Positions 46,766 to 58,539 of a stretch of DNA of 64,000 nt are shown here, piece by piece. A program made the position numbers and the translations under genes. Position 1 is the first letter of the stretch, and every line of letters begins with the position of its first letter. The stretch lies in contig CM070873.1 of the NCBI GenBank assembly GCA_036365515.1, positions 230,159,876 to 230,223,875 of the forward strand, read 5' to 3'. A model generated the notes under the pieces. The model saw only the letters and a list, made by a program, of their open reading frames with translations, did no database searches and had not been told where the DNA came from. The stretch comes from Torymus aiolomorphi (taxonomy: Eukaryota; Arthropoda; Insecta; Hymenoptera; Torymidae).

Positions 46766-47819
46766 TGGAACAGAAGATTCGTCATGTTGTTAGATAGGTT
46801 TGGTTTTGTGGGTAGAGAATAAAGATTATTTTTTTTTTGCATTGGTATTGATAGGGTTTGGGGATTGATAAGACGATTCTGATCAAGGGGAGATTATAAT
46901 AATTTAGTACTATAGTTATTATTGGAAGGCTATATAAGGGTATAAAAAAATCACTATATTCATTTCAAAAAGAGTATCTCGCTCTAACATCTAATAAGAG
47001 ATGGGTAAATTCCCGAGAACAATGATCAAGATAGGAAGAAAATTAACTGGCACGGAGTTGGCGTAAAAATATTCGCAGATATACTTGAATTGCCGGAACT
47101 CGCCGGCGCGCGTATATACACAAAAAAGTAGCAGAGGTCACTATATTCATTTTCAAAGAACGTATGTATATTTATTACGACTTAATTATCATGAGTAATG
47201 CCCGCATTTGATGTGGAAAAACATTTCAAATGTACTTTTAATGACCGCTACGTGAAACTACATATACGCTCGCGAAACTACACACACACACATACACACG
47301 CGTGCGCGGCTCGCGCGTAATAAAACACCGAAAAATACAAGCCACAATTGCCGAGAGAAAACTCCTTCGTAAACCTTATCTCTCTAGCGAGGAAAGAACT
47401 TACAGCTGACAGGCCACTCAGAGAAGCGGCTGAAAAAGTATCCTACGGCCTCACAACGACACCTCGAAAATAACTCATCTCCAGTGCAGTTCCTCGCTCG
47501 CGCCAGAGTAGTCAAAAGAAAGCAGGAAAAAGAATTTCTCCAGCGAAACGCAGAGTACGTATATCCCGTGCTGTGCGCCAAACGAAGACGACGACGACGA
47601 CGAGAAAACAAACAAACAAACAAACGGGCAAACAAGCGTTTCCGCCGACACTCCCACGGGCGCTAACGAAGCACGTGCCACCTCTCTCCTGAATGAACAC
47701 CTCGCGCGGCGAGTGGGCGGGCGCACGAAATACACAGCTGTGTATAATTATATCCTCCTTCTCTATAGGTAAGTTCGAAAAAGCTCTTGGATCGTACACA
47801 CTGCCGGGTAGCACACTAT

Positions 47820-47880
47820 AACACTATATAACATACGCAGCACACACATACAACACCCGTCGACCAGTCGGGACGAGGTG
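47820..47880 (+). promoter_or_regulatory. Possible core promoter with TATA-like box
   Basis: ACTATATAAC (TATA core at 47825-47830) lies about 40 bases before a CCAGTC initiator-like word near 47870 and about 80 bases before the ATG at 47909. TATA-like words are common in this window, so this rests mainly on position. Confidence 0.2.
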
Positions 47881-47908
47881 ACCGCCGAAACTGGAGGCCC
47901 CCAGCGCC

Positions 47909-47932
47909 ATGTGGGTCTCCTATACCTACCAG
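47909..47932 (+). CDS. Candidate first coding exon of an unknown divergent gene (8 codons)
   Basis: An ATG in good context (CAGCGCC before it) opens MWVSYTYQ, and the last codon CAG is followed at once by GTGAGTAT, a strong splice donor in phase 0. A TATA-like CTATATAAC lies about 80 bases upstream. The exon points away from the EcR exon about 1.1 kb to its left, so a shared divergent promoter region is possible. I do not recognise the peptide. A short ATG-to-donor stretch can arise by chance, so this is a hypothesis only. It could equally be part of a non-coding RNA or a UTR exon. Confidence 0.3.
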
Positions 47933-50900
47933 GTGAGTATATTCGAATGTGAGAGTGTGTATATATATGTAAGACGTAAAATCGAGAGTCGCGCGACTAC
48001 TGCCTTATACATGGCCCCGAAAAGCGAGCGGGCTTGTTTACGCCTCGCGGTCTCTGACTCCTCTCTTGGTCCGTTTCTATGCTACATAAGCGCGTGATTC
48101 GGCGTCCGCGTTCTCCTTTCACGGGCGCGCGCACGTGTGTTTGTGTAAGCGTGATGTGTCTTTTTTGGAGGTGGATTTTCAGGTTGCGCGCATGTATATA
48201 TGAGTGGAATTTGTGGGTTTGATTGATAGAGTGAACGGTTAAAATGTATACAGCTGGGGTGAATGTCGGTTTGGGCAGGTTGCAGGAATTTGGTGGTGAA
48301 AATTGTTCATCAATTTGTTTATGAGGAAGTTGGAAATCATCGTGACGCAATGATGTACGAAATTTTGGCAGAGTAAAGTTATGAAGAAAACTGGTAATCA
48401 TTTTAATTTGCTTTATAGTTACTTGTGAGTTGAAATTTTTCTACGTTCTTTATTCTTTATCCTTTAAAAATACCGAGCCTAGAGACAATTTACGATGCTT
48501 GAAATTCGTCACGCGCTTGCGCATATAATACACGTGGGCACTCGAGCACGCGGCCGCGCGTACACAGCACGTGGTGTAATTTTTTTTTTTTCGTTCTGTT
48601 TCAAATGCAGGAAACGAGAGAGAGAGAATAGAAGTCAAAAACATGCCGCGGAGGTCGACTTTTTAATCGTTAGATCACAATCTCAATTGCCATCGGGGGG
48701 CCTCCAAATAGTTACGTCAATTTTCGCTCTAGCTCGAGACTAGAGCGCCGATCGTCTAGTGGCGATTGAGTCATATTGTTTTGAACTTTCCAGTTAGAAA
48801 AGTAGTGTATGATACAATGGAGCCGCCGATGGAAGTTTTTCTGCTTGGGTTCGTTCGTACTTTTTTTGACTGATGGTTCTGGCTATTAATCGTCGATTTA
48901 ATATAGACTCTCGTGGGGAATTATTTGGGTTTTTAGTCAAAGAATATTAGAAAAGGTAAAGGCTGCGCGAGGAGTTAATGCCATTAAATGTTTTTATAAC
49001 GACCGCGTCGTAGGAGATCGCTGCGAAGATTGGGACTTCTTATTTCTCAGGCATGAAATGATCTTTGCATGTTATGTAAATGAAGAGAAACTGTGAATTT
49101 AAAATCAGAAGTTATGGGTATAATATTATAGGCTTGAAAATTTTGAGAAGTTGAGTGTCCGTCAAAAACGAAGAACACAGATTAGCAAATGACACATTTG
49201 TACAAATTCCACAGACGAAAGTAAAAGATTTTTCAAAAGAATAAATCTTGTAAATGTCGTCATATGCTGCCATAGAACAAAATATGCATATAGAAATTAA
49301 CTCATTTTTAAAACAAAATTGAAGTTTGCAATCTGACGTAACAATTCGAAATTAAAATACTATCCTAAAGTGACTCATTATTACACATCCAATCTCACTA
49401 ATCATCTTAATACCTGTGTCCACACACACTACCAATAATGACAGCCACACTACACCGCACGTTTTCCCCTCAATTACCGAAAAATTCCTAAATTACACAC
49501 ATACGCGGCTCCCTCCGCATCGATTCCCCGAACCGCCAGCAACTGCAGTCCCCCTGCACTAAACCGCCGCGCTGCACGCATGCGGCCAATCAAGCGTCTA
49601 ATATTCGCATACTGCTCGCATAGCAGCATAGTAGTAGCTACTAGTAGGAAGCCAAGTAGCTACTCCCGGTCTCCGCATCACGCACGCCGTGACACACACA
49701 CACACACACACGCACGCACGCAGTACAGATACGAATTCCAATCACGAGTTTAACGCTCGTGTCCGGTTCCTCTCTGACCGCGCGCGCGCGTTGCGCCACG
49801 ATAAGAGGAGGAGGGGGAGAGAGGAAAAAATAGCGCGCGCACGCGTGCGTGTGTGCATAATGTGTGTATGTATATATGGATGATGGTGAGTGAGTGACCC
49901 CGCCGCGGGCGCTAATTCCTTTTCGCTTTCGCGCGCGGGTTTATCCAGAGAGCGTGCGCCGATATGACACGCGGATGATTGCAGGACACGCGCGCGTGTG
50001 CGACAGTGGCGGTTTTTGTGTTTTGGTTGGGAGAGAGTGTGGGTTGCGCAAAGTGCGGGTGATAGTTGAGAGTGTGTATATGCGTGTGTGGTTACTGTTT
50101 TGAAAACAACGAGGGGCCGCCGCGCTATGGTAATTACTTTTTTTATGGTAATCGTGGCTCATGGTTGTGATATATACGTCCCGTTGTGTTGCTAATTTGG
50201 ATTGAATGTAGAGATTTTAGCGATATTTTATCTATTCGCAGGAAGTATTTTATAATTTACCGTAACGAATCGCATTGATAATGGGGGAAAAAAATAAGAA
50301 AACAGGTGGGTTATTGGCGAAAACGAAAAAGTTTTGCTCTGACAGAACGTAGCAAAAAATTATTGTAAATAAGCGTTTAATATATAAGAATGATAATATT
50401 CGTAAGGTTGCTGTAAAACTTTTTATCTAAAAATAAGTACGAATTAAATTAAATAGGAAAAATTATCATATAAATTGATGTTTTTCTCATTTGCTATTTA
50501 AAAACTTGTTATGCAAGATAGATAAAATTTCCATTTCTTTTTCTAACGTATTCTAAAAAAAAAAAAAAAAGAAAAATTATTCCACTGTCTTACTCTTCAC
50601 AAAAACCCTCAAAACACGCATAAACACTGTAAAATACCGCGACACCGTTACAAAATTCTATTTTCCAATTCAATCACCCAAAAGCTTTTCAAAAAAATCA
50701 GCCAATTTCCCGGGGCCTCTCGAATTTCACCACACCCGATCCTCGAAAAAGACTAATCAGCTTAAAACCGGAGCAGCGGCGGCAGCAGCAGTCGCGACGA
50801 CGACGACGAAACCCGATGAGGTGTCGTCGTCGTCGACGTCGTCGTCGCCTGCATCGTATAGCCACGGCCACCGCCGCCGCCGGCTCTGTTCCTCCTCGCG

Positions 50901-50991
50901 AGACAACAAAGTCGTTGAAACCGGAGTCCCGCCGCCGGCGAGCAATATATTTAAACGCTCCCGAGAGTTCGTGACTCGATAGAGAATCCCC

Positions 50992-51015
50992 CTACCTACC
51001 TACCTACCTACCTAC
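50992..51015. repeat. (CTAC)n microsatellite
   Basis: Six CTAC units. Confidence 0.95.
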
Positions 51016-51559
51016 TGTTCGCACACACAATTGCGTGGCTCAATTTCGCGCGCGCGCGCGGACCGACACAGACACACATAAACTGTGACACGAGGGCCTG
51101 GCGAAATTGCGCCAAGCCGTTGCGACAATCGATTTCACCGCGACCAAGCGAGAGGTAAGGTATATAGCAGTGACGAAACGCGGCCCGAGTGCGAGGCACA
51201 CCGCGCTCGCGCATAATTTTCGAGTCACGAATGACAGGTGCACATACACGCGTGATGGGTGCGTGTACGTATGCCGGTGCGCACGTATACCACTGGCAGA
51301 GCGAATATTCGCGCCAAGTAAACACGACGACCCCGTAACAATGTTGTAAGCGATTCGCGAGCGCGCGCGTGAATCGCTGGCATCAGCGATAGTGTGTATG
51401 TTGAAGTGCGCGCGTGCGAGGAGAGAAGCGAACGATGATGATTCACGCGTGCGAGCGCGAGGAGAGCTTTAATGAAAGGCTGTGTTGTACGCTCGCGTGT
51501 TTTCACTTATCGGTCATTGTTGTGGCTCCCTTGTATTTTTCTTTCTCTTTTTCGTGTAG

Positions 51560-51614
51560 GTGATGAGGATCATGTGCCGCAATAACGGCGGCCGCGACGA
51601 CCGAGTCGTATATG
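51560..51614 (+). CDS. Candidate second exon of the divergent gene (unrecognised)
   Basis: A long pyrimidine-rich tract (CTCCC to TTTTTCGTG, about 51524-51556) ends in TAG at 51557-51559, a good acceptor. In phase 0, continuing from the exon at 47909-47932, the next 54 bases read VMRIMCRNNGGRDDRVVY plus one base. They then meet either a weak donor GTTAGC at 51615 or, if unspliced, a TAG stop one codon later, which would give a 27-residue peptide in total. No family is recognised. An open stretch this short is weak evidence. Confidence 0.22.
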
Positions 51615-52154
51615 GTTAGCCTCGATTTTCGCTTTATTTGTTTTCCGCGCCGCGGTCGGGGCTACACTCTCGAGAGATTCGAAAGTTTTACGGTTTTGTG
51701 TGCGTTATTTGCGGTTATTGAACGATTGTCGTCGTCATCGTCGTCGTTGTGCATTGACTTAACCGCTGCTTTTAAAATTTGTAGTTTTCAAGTTTTTTTC
51801 CCTCGGTTATTTTTATATTATACAAAAAAAAAAAGTTTTTCCGAGTTCATTGCGCCGCGTCGCCGGAAAAATATAAGTTGGCAGCGCCATATACCTCGGC
51901 ACAATTTCGCAAACGATGCAACGCGGAAAAATGGCCTAATAACAGGTCTCTCTCTCCCGCGCCGTCGTCCCCGCTTATATATATATCGACGTGTAATTCA
52001 CTGTCGGCCGCCACGCCGAGTCACGCTAATGGCGATCATCAGAGTGCCATCAGAGCTACACACTACTGGCTGTCTCGACCGAGAAAGAGATAGTCGTATA
52101 CATCGCTCTGCCCCCCTTTCTTTGTACCACCGCGAAAAAGACGACGACAGTCAC

Positions 52155-52190
52155 GAAGAAGAAGAAGAAGAAGAAGAAGAAGAAGAAGAA
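52155..52190. repeat. (GAA)n microsatellite
   Basis: Twelve GAA units; gives a poly-Glu open frame that is not credible as a gene. Confidence 0.95.
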
Positions 52191-52562
52191 CAAGAAGATA
52201 AGTACGACAGCGCGCATACACACATATGCGCGGTAGAAAAAGCGAGGAAAAGAAATACTGCGCACAGCAGCAGCTAACCTCGGAGAGTAACCCTGACCCA
52301 CCCCACGGCCTCGCGCAGACGACGCGCACTCTTCAGGAGGTTTGCTCGGTCGCTCGCTACTCTGTCTCTTTTTTCGCCGAGTTTTGTGCGTTTTTTCGCG
52401 AGGGAAGGAGATCGTAATGCGCCGTCTTGTGAGGGCGAGGATGTTGTGTCGCGCTTGTAATTGCGGATTTTTTTAAGAGGTGGAGAAGACGGAGTGCTGT
52501 TTTGGCTGGATATAATTTATATGATGTTTACTAAAACAAGAGGTGTATATTTAGAATTGGTG

Positions 52563-53183
52563 CACTGAGAAAAGGATTTGTTTACTGTTAGCATGGCATT
52601 GTACCTGTTAACATCCGTATGTTTAAATATGACCAAATATAGACATTGTGACAGTTATAATGCCATGTTAACAGTTAAGTTACCATGTTCTCACAAACAG
52701 TTTCAATATGTTACCTGAGAACATTGATATTGTAATAGTTACAATATGCTTATTATAGTAGTTTTTTAATCTAATGGCCAATTTTTTACCAGGATGATGT
52801 TGTTTTATAACAAAAACGTTTGAAATAAAAACATCATTTATTTTTTTACTGCAACGTTTCGGACATTTTTATTGTTTATCCTGATGAGGGACATAAACAA
52901 TAAAAATGTCCGAAACGTTGGACTAAAAAACTAAATGGAGTTTTTATTTCTAACCTTTTTGTTATATAACAACATCATCTCCTAGTAGAAAATTGGCTTA
53001 TTAGATTCAAAAACTACAATTTACAGGAACTTCTACCATCAGCTACTTTCGAATTTGAATATGTCTATTAGTTAATATAGATATTGTAACTATTACAATA
53101 TCACATTTTATCCTTAAACATGTCAAATAGTTGTATTTAAAATAGATAAATATATTAACAGTAACAATATTCTTCTCTCAGTG
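52563..53183. mobile_element. 621-bp foldback MITE with CACTGAGA ends
   Basis: The left end is CACTGAGAAAAGGATTTGTT and the right end reverse-complemented is CACTGAGAGAAGAATATTGT, then both read ACTGTTA. The middle (52757-53022) is a near-perfect inverted repeat with arms of about 130 bp around a loop near 52887-52892. Flanking duplication is not clear. There is no ORF. Confidence 0.8.
52881..52919 (+). ncRNA. Hammerhead-like core at the centre of the foldback element
   Basis: CTGATGA, then a G, GGACAT with loop and ATGTCC as stem II, then GAAA and CGTT. This is the same layout as the Penelope hammerheads, including a spare G before stem II. Stem I is weak (C-G and U-G only), so it is probably inactive, and the resemblance could partly be chance. 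Confidence 0.35.
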
Positions 53184-53440
53184 TGGTTGGTGAAAGGTGC
53201 GGTTTTTTTTTTAAATAACTTTATATAATTTAGTTTTACGGATAACGATAATGGCTTAGCTTAAGAAGATGATGGTTTTTGGTCCGGAAGAAGTTTTCGA
53301 CAAACAGTGATAATTGATTTATTGGTAAAAAAAAAAAAAAAACCGCTGCCAATTCATTGGCACGTAGCTTCCTCAAACTTGATTTACTGATTCCTTTAAT
53401 TAATTTTTACTTCCAATATTTAAAATTTCATACTTTATTT

Positions 53441-53562
53441 TGTACGATGTAAACGGCTTAAAATCGTTTTTATAAGTCTAACAACTCGTCAGGAGTTGAT
53501 TTTACACGAGAATATTAAATAGTAAAATTTTTTGTTTTAATATTATCCACAACTTTTGTGTT
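53441..53562 (-). repeat. Inverted copy of the 175-bp repeat unit from 3909-4370
   Basis: On the minus strand it reads ACAAAAGTTGTGGATAATAT, then TGTAAAATCAACTCCTGACG, then AGACTTATAAAAACGATTTT in the same order as at 3909-4083. Confidence 0.8.
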
Positions 53563-53779
53563 CTGTCTGTTCTAGTGTTCTAGACAACTTCTCTCTATGT
53601 CTGTCTCTGTATTACATAAACGGAACAGATCCTATCTGTCTTTGTCGGGAACACACGGAACACACAGAACACACATACTTATGTAGAAAGGCCCCCGGAC
53701 ACGAGCTGACGGACAAGGCCGCAAGGCCAAAAGTGTCGCCGCAATTGAGTCTCTGAGTCAATGCTATAAGTATTAGAAA

Positions 53780-54345
53780 ATATTAATATTTTAATTCTCT
53801 TTCAAATGCTACCCATCACATTCAGATACATAGAGCTATCCTCAATACATTTAAAAAAATTGGGAAAATTTTATGGAAAATATTAACTTGAAATTTTTTA
53901 AATATCTTTGAAATTTAAGGACCAATCATTTTGCCCGAATAACTCGACCGAAAACTATCCAAAATCCACCTCTACGAGGAATTTTGAAGCGCTTAAGTCA
54001 ATTTTTACTCCCGCAATAGTTGGACATACCAAACTCATTTTTTCATTTTTCAATGTTTACGTTTTTATTAATAACAAAAGAACCGTAATAGCTAGACAAA
54101 TAATTTTTTTAGAAAATATAGGTCTTGAAATTCTCTTTCGAATGCCGCCCACCCGATTCAAATACATAAAGCCGTTCTCGAGAAATTACGATTTAAAAAA
54201 AAGTGAAAAAAATTTTAACCTCAAATATCTCCGAAATTTATGGATCAATCCTTTTGCCCAAAGAACTCAATCGATTGTGATACAAAATGTACCACTAAAA
54301 AAAATTTCAAACTGATTAAGCCAATTTTACTCTAGTTATTGAACG
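53780..54345 (+). repeat. Diverged tandem repeat with 336-bp step
   Basis: TTCTCTTTC(A/G)AATGC starts at 53795 and 54131. Both are followed by matching segments such as ATTCA(G/A)ATACATA(G/A)AG and, later, GGA(C/T)CAATC(A/C)TTTTGCCC, and CC/AATTTTTACTC-type ends. Two units are seen; the second fades near 54345. Confidence 0.75.
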
Positions 54346-54809
54346 ACAAAAAAAAAACACTTTTTTTTATAAATTATTTTTTTTCTCCAAAAATAATGAA
54401 TAAAAAATCCTAAAAATTTAGTAAGTTATAGTACTCAGTATTCTTTATAACCAAAAAAATATTCATGTTAATATCTTTTTTTAATTTTGAAATATAACCT
54501 ATTTACTAAAAATGACGTTTTCATGAATAACTTATGACGAAATATAGCTAACGGCTTTTTTTTTTTTCTTAAATTGTAGAAAATTTTATTCTGCATACAG
54601 AGAATTTATGGTATATAAATAATATTTGTTCTAAATATAAAAAAAATTGAAAATAAAAATTTTGAAAATTTAAAAATGGCGATAAAAAACAAAAAATCGA
54701 TTTTGACAAAAATAAAATATTGACCCCAATTGTTGAAGAAAAATCTGAAAAAATGATCACTCTCTCGTTAAAATCGGTTGAGTAGATCATGAGATATCAG
54801 AGTATACGG

Positions 54810-54816
<7 letters not shown>

Positions 54817-54865
<49 letters not shown>
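54817..54865. repeat. (CA)n microsatellite
   Basis: CA repeat after ATACGGACATACATA, a microsatellite-tail context like that at 3541-3600. Confidence 0.96.
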
Positions 54866-54867
<2 letters not shown>

Positions 54868-54968
54868 CCATACGGACATTTTCTAAAAATGGTGTATTTC
54901 GATTCCAAATTTTCTATACAACATTCCTAAGACATTATCTCACAAACTTTTTTTTTTACTATCACAAA

Positions 54969-54987
54969 GCTTCCTCTAGGAGGAAGC
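54969..54987. repeat. GCTTCCTC hairpin, copy 1
   Basis: GCTTCCTC-TAG-GAGGAAGC, an 8-bp stem with a 3-base loop. Confidence 0.85.
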
Positions 54988-55268
54988 AAAAGAAGCCAAT
55001 CGTATTTTTATATTTTAACCTTTTCAGTAGACTACATGAAAAGCTTTTTATATTACGAAAGTATGTGATAATTAAATGGTTCTAACTTTTTTCATTTGCT
55101 TAACTTTGATATTAAGAGACTAATATCCAGCTTGTATACGAGGGTATAAAGTGGATTTGCTGAAGTTAATAAAAAGGTTAACTTTTTGTTACGGTAATTC
55201 GTTAATTCGAACTGCGACTGTTGACTCACATATCTGTATTAAATTTTTCTAAATTCGGAATTTTCACA

Positions 55269-57105
55269 CACAGAGAAAAATTTATTTGTATAAACGTTAC
55301 TTGTTTTGTAAGAAAATTTATTTTGCTTCCTCAAAGAGGAAGCTTTCTAACGGGGAAAAAAAATTTTCGAAATAAGAAGTATTAAAAACATTTTTTAAGA
55401 ATAGTGGCATACAAATTTTTTGATTTTGAGAAAATTTTTTTTCTTGCCTGTGTTCGTGCATGCGTGCGTGCGTACGTGCGTGCGCATCGATCGATTTCGA
55501 CGAGACAAAGCTTATTCTCTTCGATTTTGATGCCGCTTTCAAATCCACAATAATTTTTAAATGTTTTCTAATTTTCTTTTGTATTATGATAAAAAAAAAG
55601 ATTTTGAAATTTGAATTTTTTTGTATAGTTTTATATGATAGGGCAATTTTTTTCCAATTTTTTGGAATGCATTTGAAAGGGCATTGAATTAGCTACATTT
55701 TCTTTTTTGAACATTTGAATATCTATTTTCCTTCATTTGTTATTAAGATAAATGTGTCATTTTCTTATATATTTTTTATCTCGGAAAATATTTCATATTT
55801 TTACACGAAATTCCTGTAAAAATTTCAAGACGTTATATCGATAGGTTAACGAGAAAAAAATTATTGAAGAAAAAAATCCTTATGAAATTCCGCATAGAGG
55901 TAGCTCTTTTAAACTTCTGAAGCCCCTTCGTTGGCCAAGGAAAAATCTTTATAAGATTTGAAGTTATTTGAGCTTAAATTTTTTAAAAAAATTTTTCAAA
56001 TAGCATTTTTTTTAAAACCATTCGAGAAACCAAATAGAAATTTATAGGCTGTCTAGCTCACGTTATGAAGGAGATATTCGTTTTTAGAATTTTGGAATTT
56101 TTTTGGTATTTTACGACAGACAAGTCTTTGTTAGTGTAATTAAAGTCATTAAAAATATTTTTTTTTCAATGGTGTTTTACTTCTGTTTAGGAAAATTTAT
56201 AATAATTAATAAGATTATAAAATTGAAAATATTAGAAAATTTTTTTATTTTTATTTTTTAATAGCAATTGAATAAACTTGGGATTTACCAGTTATCTAGT
56301 TCATACATACATCGTAATGCACTTTATGACAAAACATTCACTGAATTATTCAAAATAATGAAAACACTTTTTTTAGGTTTTATTAATAAATTTTCGATTA
56401 AAAACATTCATTAATTTTTGCGTAATCTTTGAACGAAATATTGAGTTTGGGCTTGTCTTTACTCTTAAATTTTGTTAAAAGTTTACATAAAAATGAATGA
56501 ATAAGGTAACTGTAACAATCATTGGCCATCTTAAAAGCCTAAAGTTATACAATATAAGAACACTACCAAATCTAAAATAACGACTATATAGTGGTAAATC
56601 GTTCTTCAAATCATAAAAAAAATATTTAAAAAACATTTAATTGAACAAAAAACTGAATAATTGATTAAAGAATTTTGTTATTTCTGTTTTTAATAAATAT
56701 TTGTTTACCATTAATCGTACTTTTTAACGCAAATAATTTATCTAATAACACAACAAATTGGCAGCGGTTTTTTTTATAGTAGACTGAAACACACTCGACA
56801 CGTGGAGTTTTTACTTTTTTGAATAATAATTTTTGATTTTCGTAGCAAATTTTACTTTTTAAATAATATTTTTTATTATTTTGGTAACAAATTTTACTAT
56901 TTGAAATAGTAATTTTTATTATTTTTGTAGCAAATGGACTGATACTGTAATATTTCGTTTCAGCAGTCATAAAAATTACTATTTAGAAAATAAAAATCCC
57001 ACATGTCGATAGTAGTGTCGATAGTAATGTCGAATATATCTCAGCACTACTATGAAAATAATAAATTTTCTTATAAAAAAGTTTACAAATAAATTTTTCT
57101 CCGTG
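55269..57105. mobile_element. 1.8-kb MITE-like element with CACRGAGAAAAATTTATTTG ends
   Basis: The left end is CACAGAGAAAAATTTATTTG and the right end reverse-complemented is CACGGAGAAAAATTTATTTG; both continue TA(T)AAAC. Inside the right part (56810-56945) are three copies of a unit ending GTAGCAAAT/GGTAACAAAT with TTTTATTATTTT, and CATAAAAATTACTAT as in the element at 25427-26311, so they are related. There is no credible ORF. CA flanks both ends; the target duplication is uncertain. Confidence 0.65.
55325..55343. repeat. GCTTCCTC hairpin, copy 2
   Basis: GCTTCCTC-AAA-GAGGAAGC, the same stem as at 54969 and 58517. Confidence 0.85.
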
Positions 57106-57363
57106 CATATTTATCTGGTTTTCCTACTGTGTAAGAGTACATATTATCATAGCAGAAATTTTTTTATAAATTGGTAAATACTACAGGAAACATTCATTCA
57201 ACAAAAAAATGAAAATGGATCACAATAAGCTAACATTTTTCTAACACTTGACAGCGTGTCAAATTCCACACACATTTCAACATATCTATCTCTACTGAAA
57301 CGAGCACATCTGAATTCTCGTATTTCCAGACACGATTCTCCAAAAGTTTTCCTTATTTACAAA

Positions 57364-57365
<2 letters not shown>

Positions 57366-57428
<63 letters not shown>
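57366..57428. repeat. (CT)n microsatellite
   Basis: Uninterrupted CT repeat of about 63 bases. Confidence 0.97.
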
Positions 57429-57433
<5 letters not shown>

Positions 57434-58199
57434 CACATACCCACGCACACCCAAAACCATTCCAAGCGTTTACACGTGGCGCATTGCGTCTACACATCAG
57501 AGCGCATACATATATAGGCACAGTACAGCCGATTGATCGAATCGAATATAGACGCGTCCGCGTCGTCGGTATAAAACGAAAATCTATAATTAAATTTCCA
57601 ATAGCGCACCGAAGCCGCCACAACTGACTGTTTATCTCCGGCTCGGCGCAAATGCTACGCGAGACTTGTCGATATCGCAGGACCTATATAGTTATATACA
57701 TAAGCGTATGCGCGCGGGCGCATCCGTAAATAAACAAAGAGAGAGAGAGAGAGAGAGGAATTCGCTTGGCGAGAAAGGGGAGGCTGATGCGCGTCGATTG
57801 AACGAATCTGTATAGCTGTGATACGGATGTTCAACTCGCGATTCCTGAAATAGGACGGTTTGAAAAGATGGTGCGAATCGGAAGGTTAGTGTGCAGCGCG
57901 CGGCGTCGCGATGAGCTTTTTATTCGGTCTCTATTTTCAGTGATCCGGAATGATCGGGTGGATTTCGAAATGTTGACTGTGAAGAGTGTGTGATTAACGG
58001 GCGGTAAGTAATTTATTAAATTAAGATTATTTTTGAAAAGATTGAATCTATAAAAAATGTATGTTATCTACTCTGAAAAAAACGATGGCCGGATGTTGTG
58101 AAGCATTTAAAGATTGATTTTGATTGGCCTGTAAGGAATAGGCGCGAAAATTCGCTGCTTCCGCTACATTTCAATTTTTTAAATAGAATTTTATTCTTA

Positions 58200-58389
58200 C
58201 ACGGAGAGAATTTTCGCGTAAAAGGTACAATTAAAGCGGATGGCAAAACTTATCGTGACAGTCTGGTAAAAATTACAGCGAAATCCGCATAATTTTTACC
58301 GGACTGCACGGTAATTTTTTCTAACCGCTCCAATTGTAGCAGGTTTACAAAACTGTTACGGTAATTTTTACGCTAAAATTCTCTCCGTT
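58200..58389. mobile_element. 190-bp MITE with CACGGAGAGAATTTT ends and TA target
   Basis: The left end is CACGGAGAGAATTTTCGCGT and the right end reverse-complemented is AACGGAGAGAATTTTAGCGT, both followed by AAAA. TA lies outside both ends (58198-58199, 58390-58391). An internal AAAATTAC/GTAATTTTT pairing extends the fold. Confidence 0.72.
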
Positions 58390-58516
58390 TAACAACTATT
58401 TAAAACTAAATAATTAAATCAAATTAGAATAAAAAAATTAATTTTTTCATGCTTTGAAAAATTAGCCGATTATCCTATCATTTAAACTAATTAAAATGAA
58501 ATCATAATGAAAAAAA

Positions 58517-58535
58517 GCTTCCTCTTTGAGGAAGC
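58517..58535. repeat. GCTTCCTC hairpin, copy 3
   Basis: GCTTCCTC-TTT-GAGGAAGC. Confidence 0.85.
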
Positions 58536-58539
58536 AAAT

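Larger units (their letters stand above)
46766..52400. other. Upstream flank of the EcR-A exon, CpG-rich cores
   Basis: G/T-rich DNA at 46770-46900 borders the EcR exon block. CpG-rich cores lie at 47250-48140, 49520-49990 and 50760-52400, with skewed shoulders (C/A-rich 49380-49520 and 50580-50760; G/T-rich 48140-48330, 49990-50200 and 52410-52520). EcR promoter or 5' UTR exons are expected here but were not resolved. Confidence 0.45.

Noticed and set aside
51612..52277. 221-codon plus-strand open frame ending in poly-Glu
   Set aside because: The C-terminal acidic part is the GAA repeat and the rest resembles no protein; its ATG overlaps the possible weak donor at 51614.
53336..56775. Inverted match AAAAAAACCGCTGCCAATT at 53336 and 56757 as possible element ends
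   Set aside because: Only 12 informative bases beyond the A run, and the right site lies inside another element; likely chance.
56665..56970. 101-codon minus-strand Lys/Tyr/Ile-rich open frame
   Set aside because: It is the translation of the internal ATTTTTATTATT repeats of the MITE at 55269-57105.
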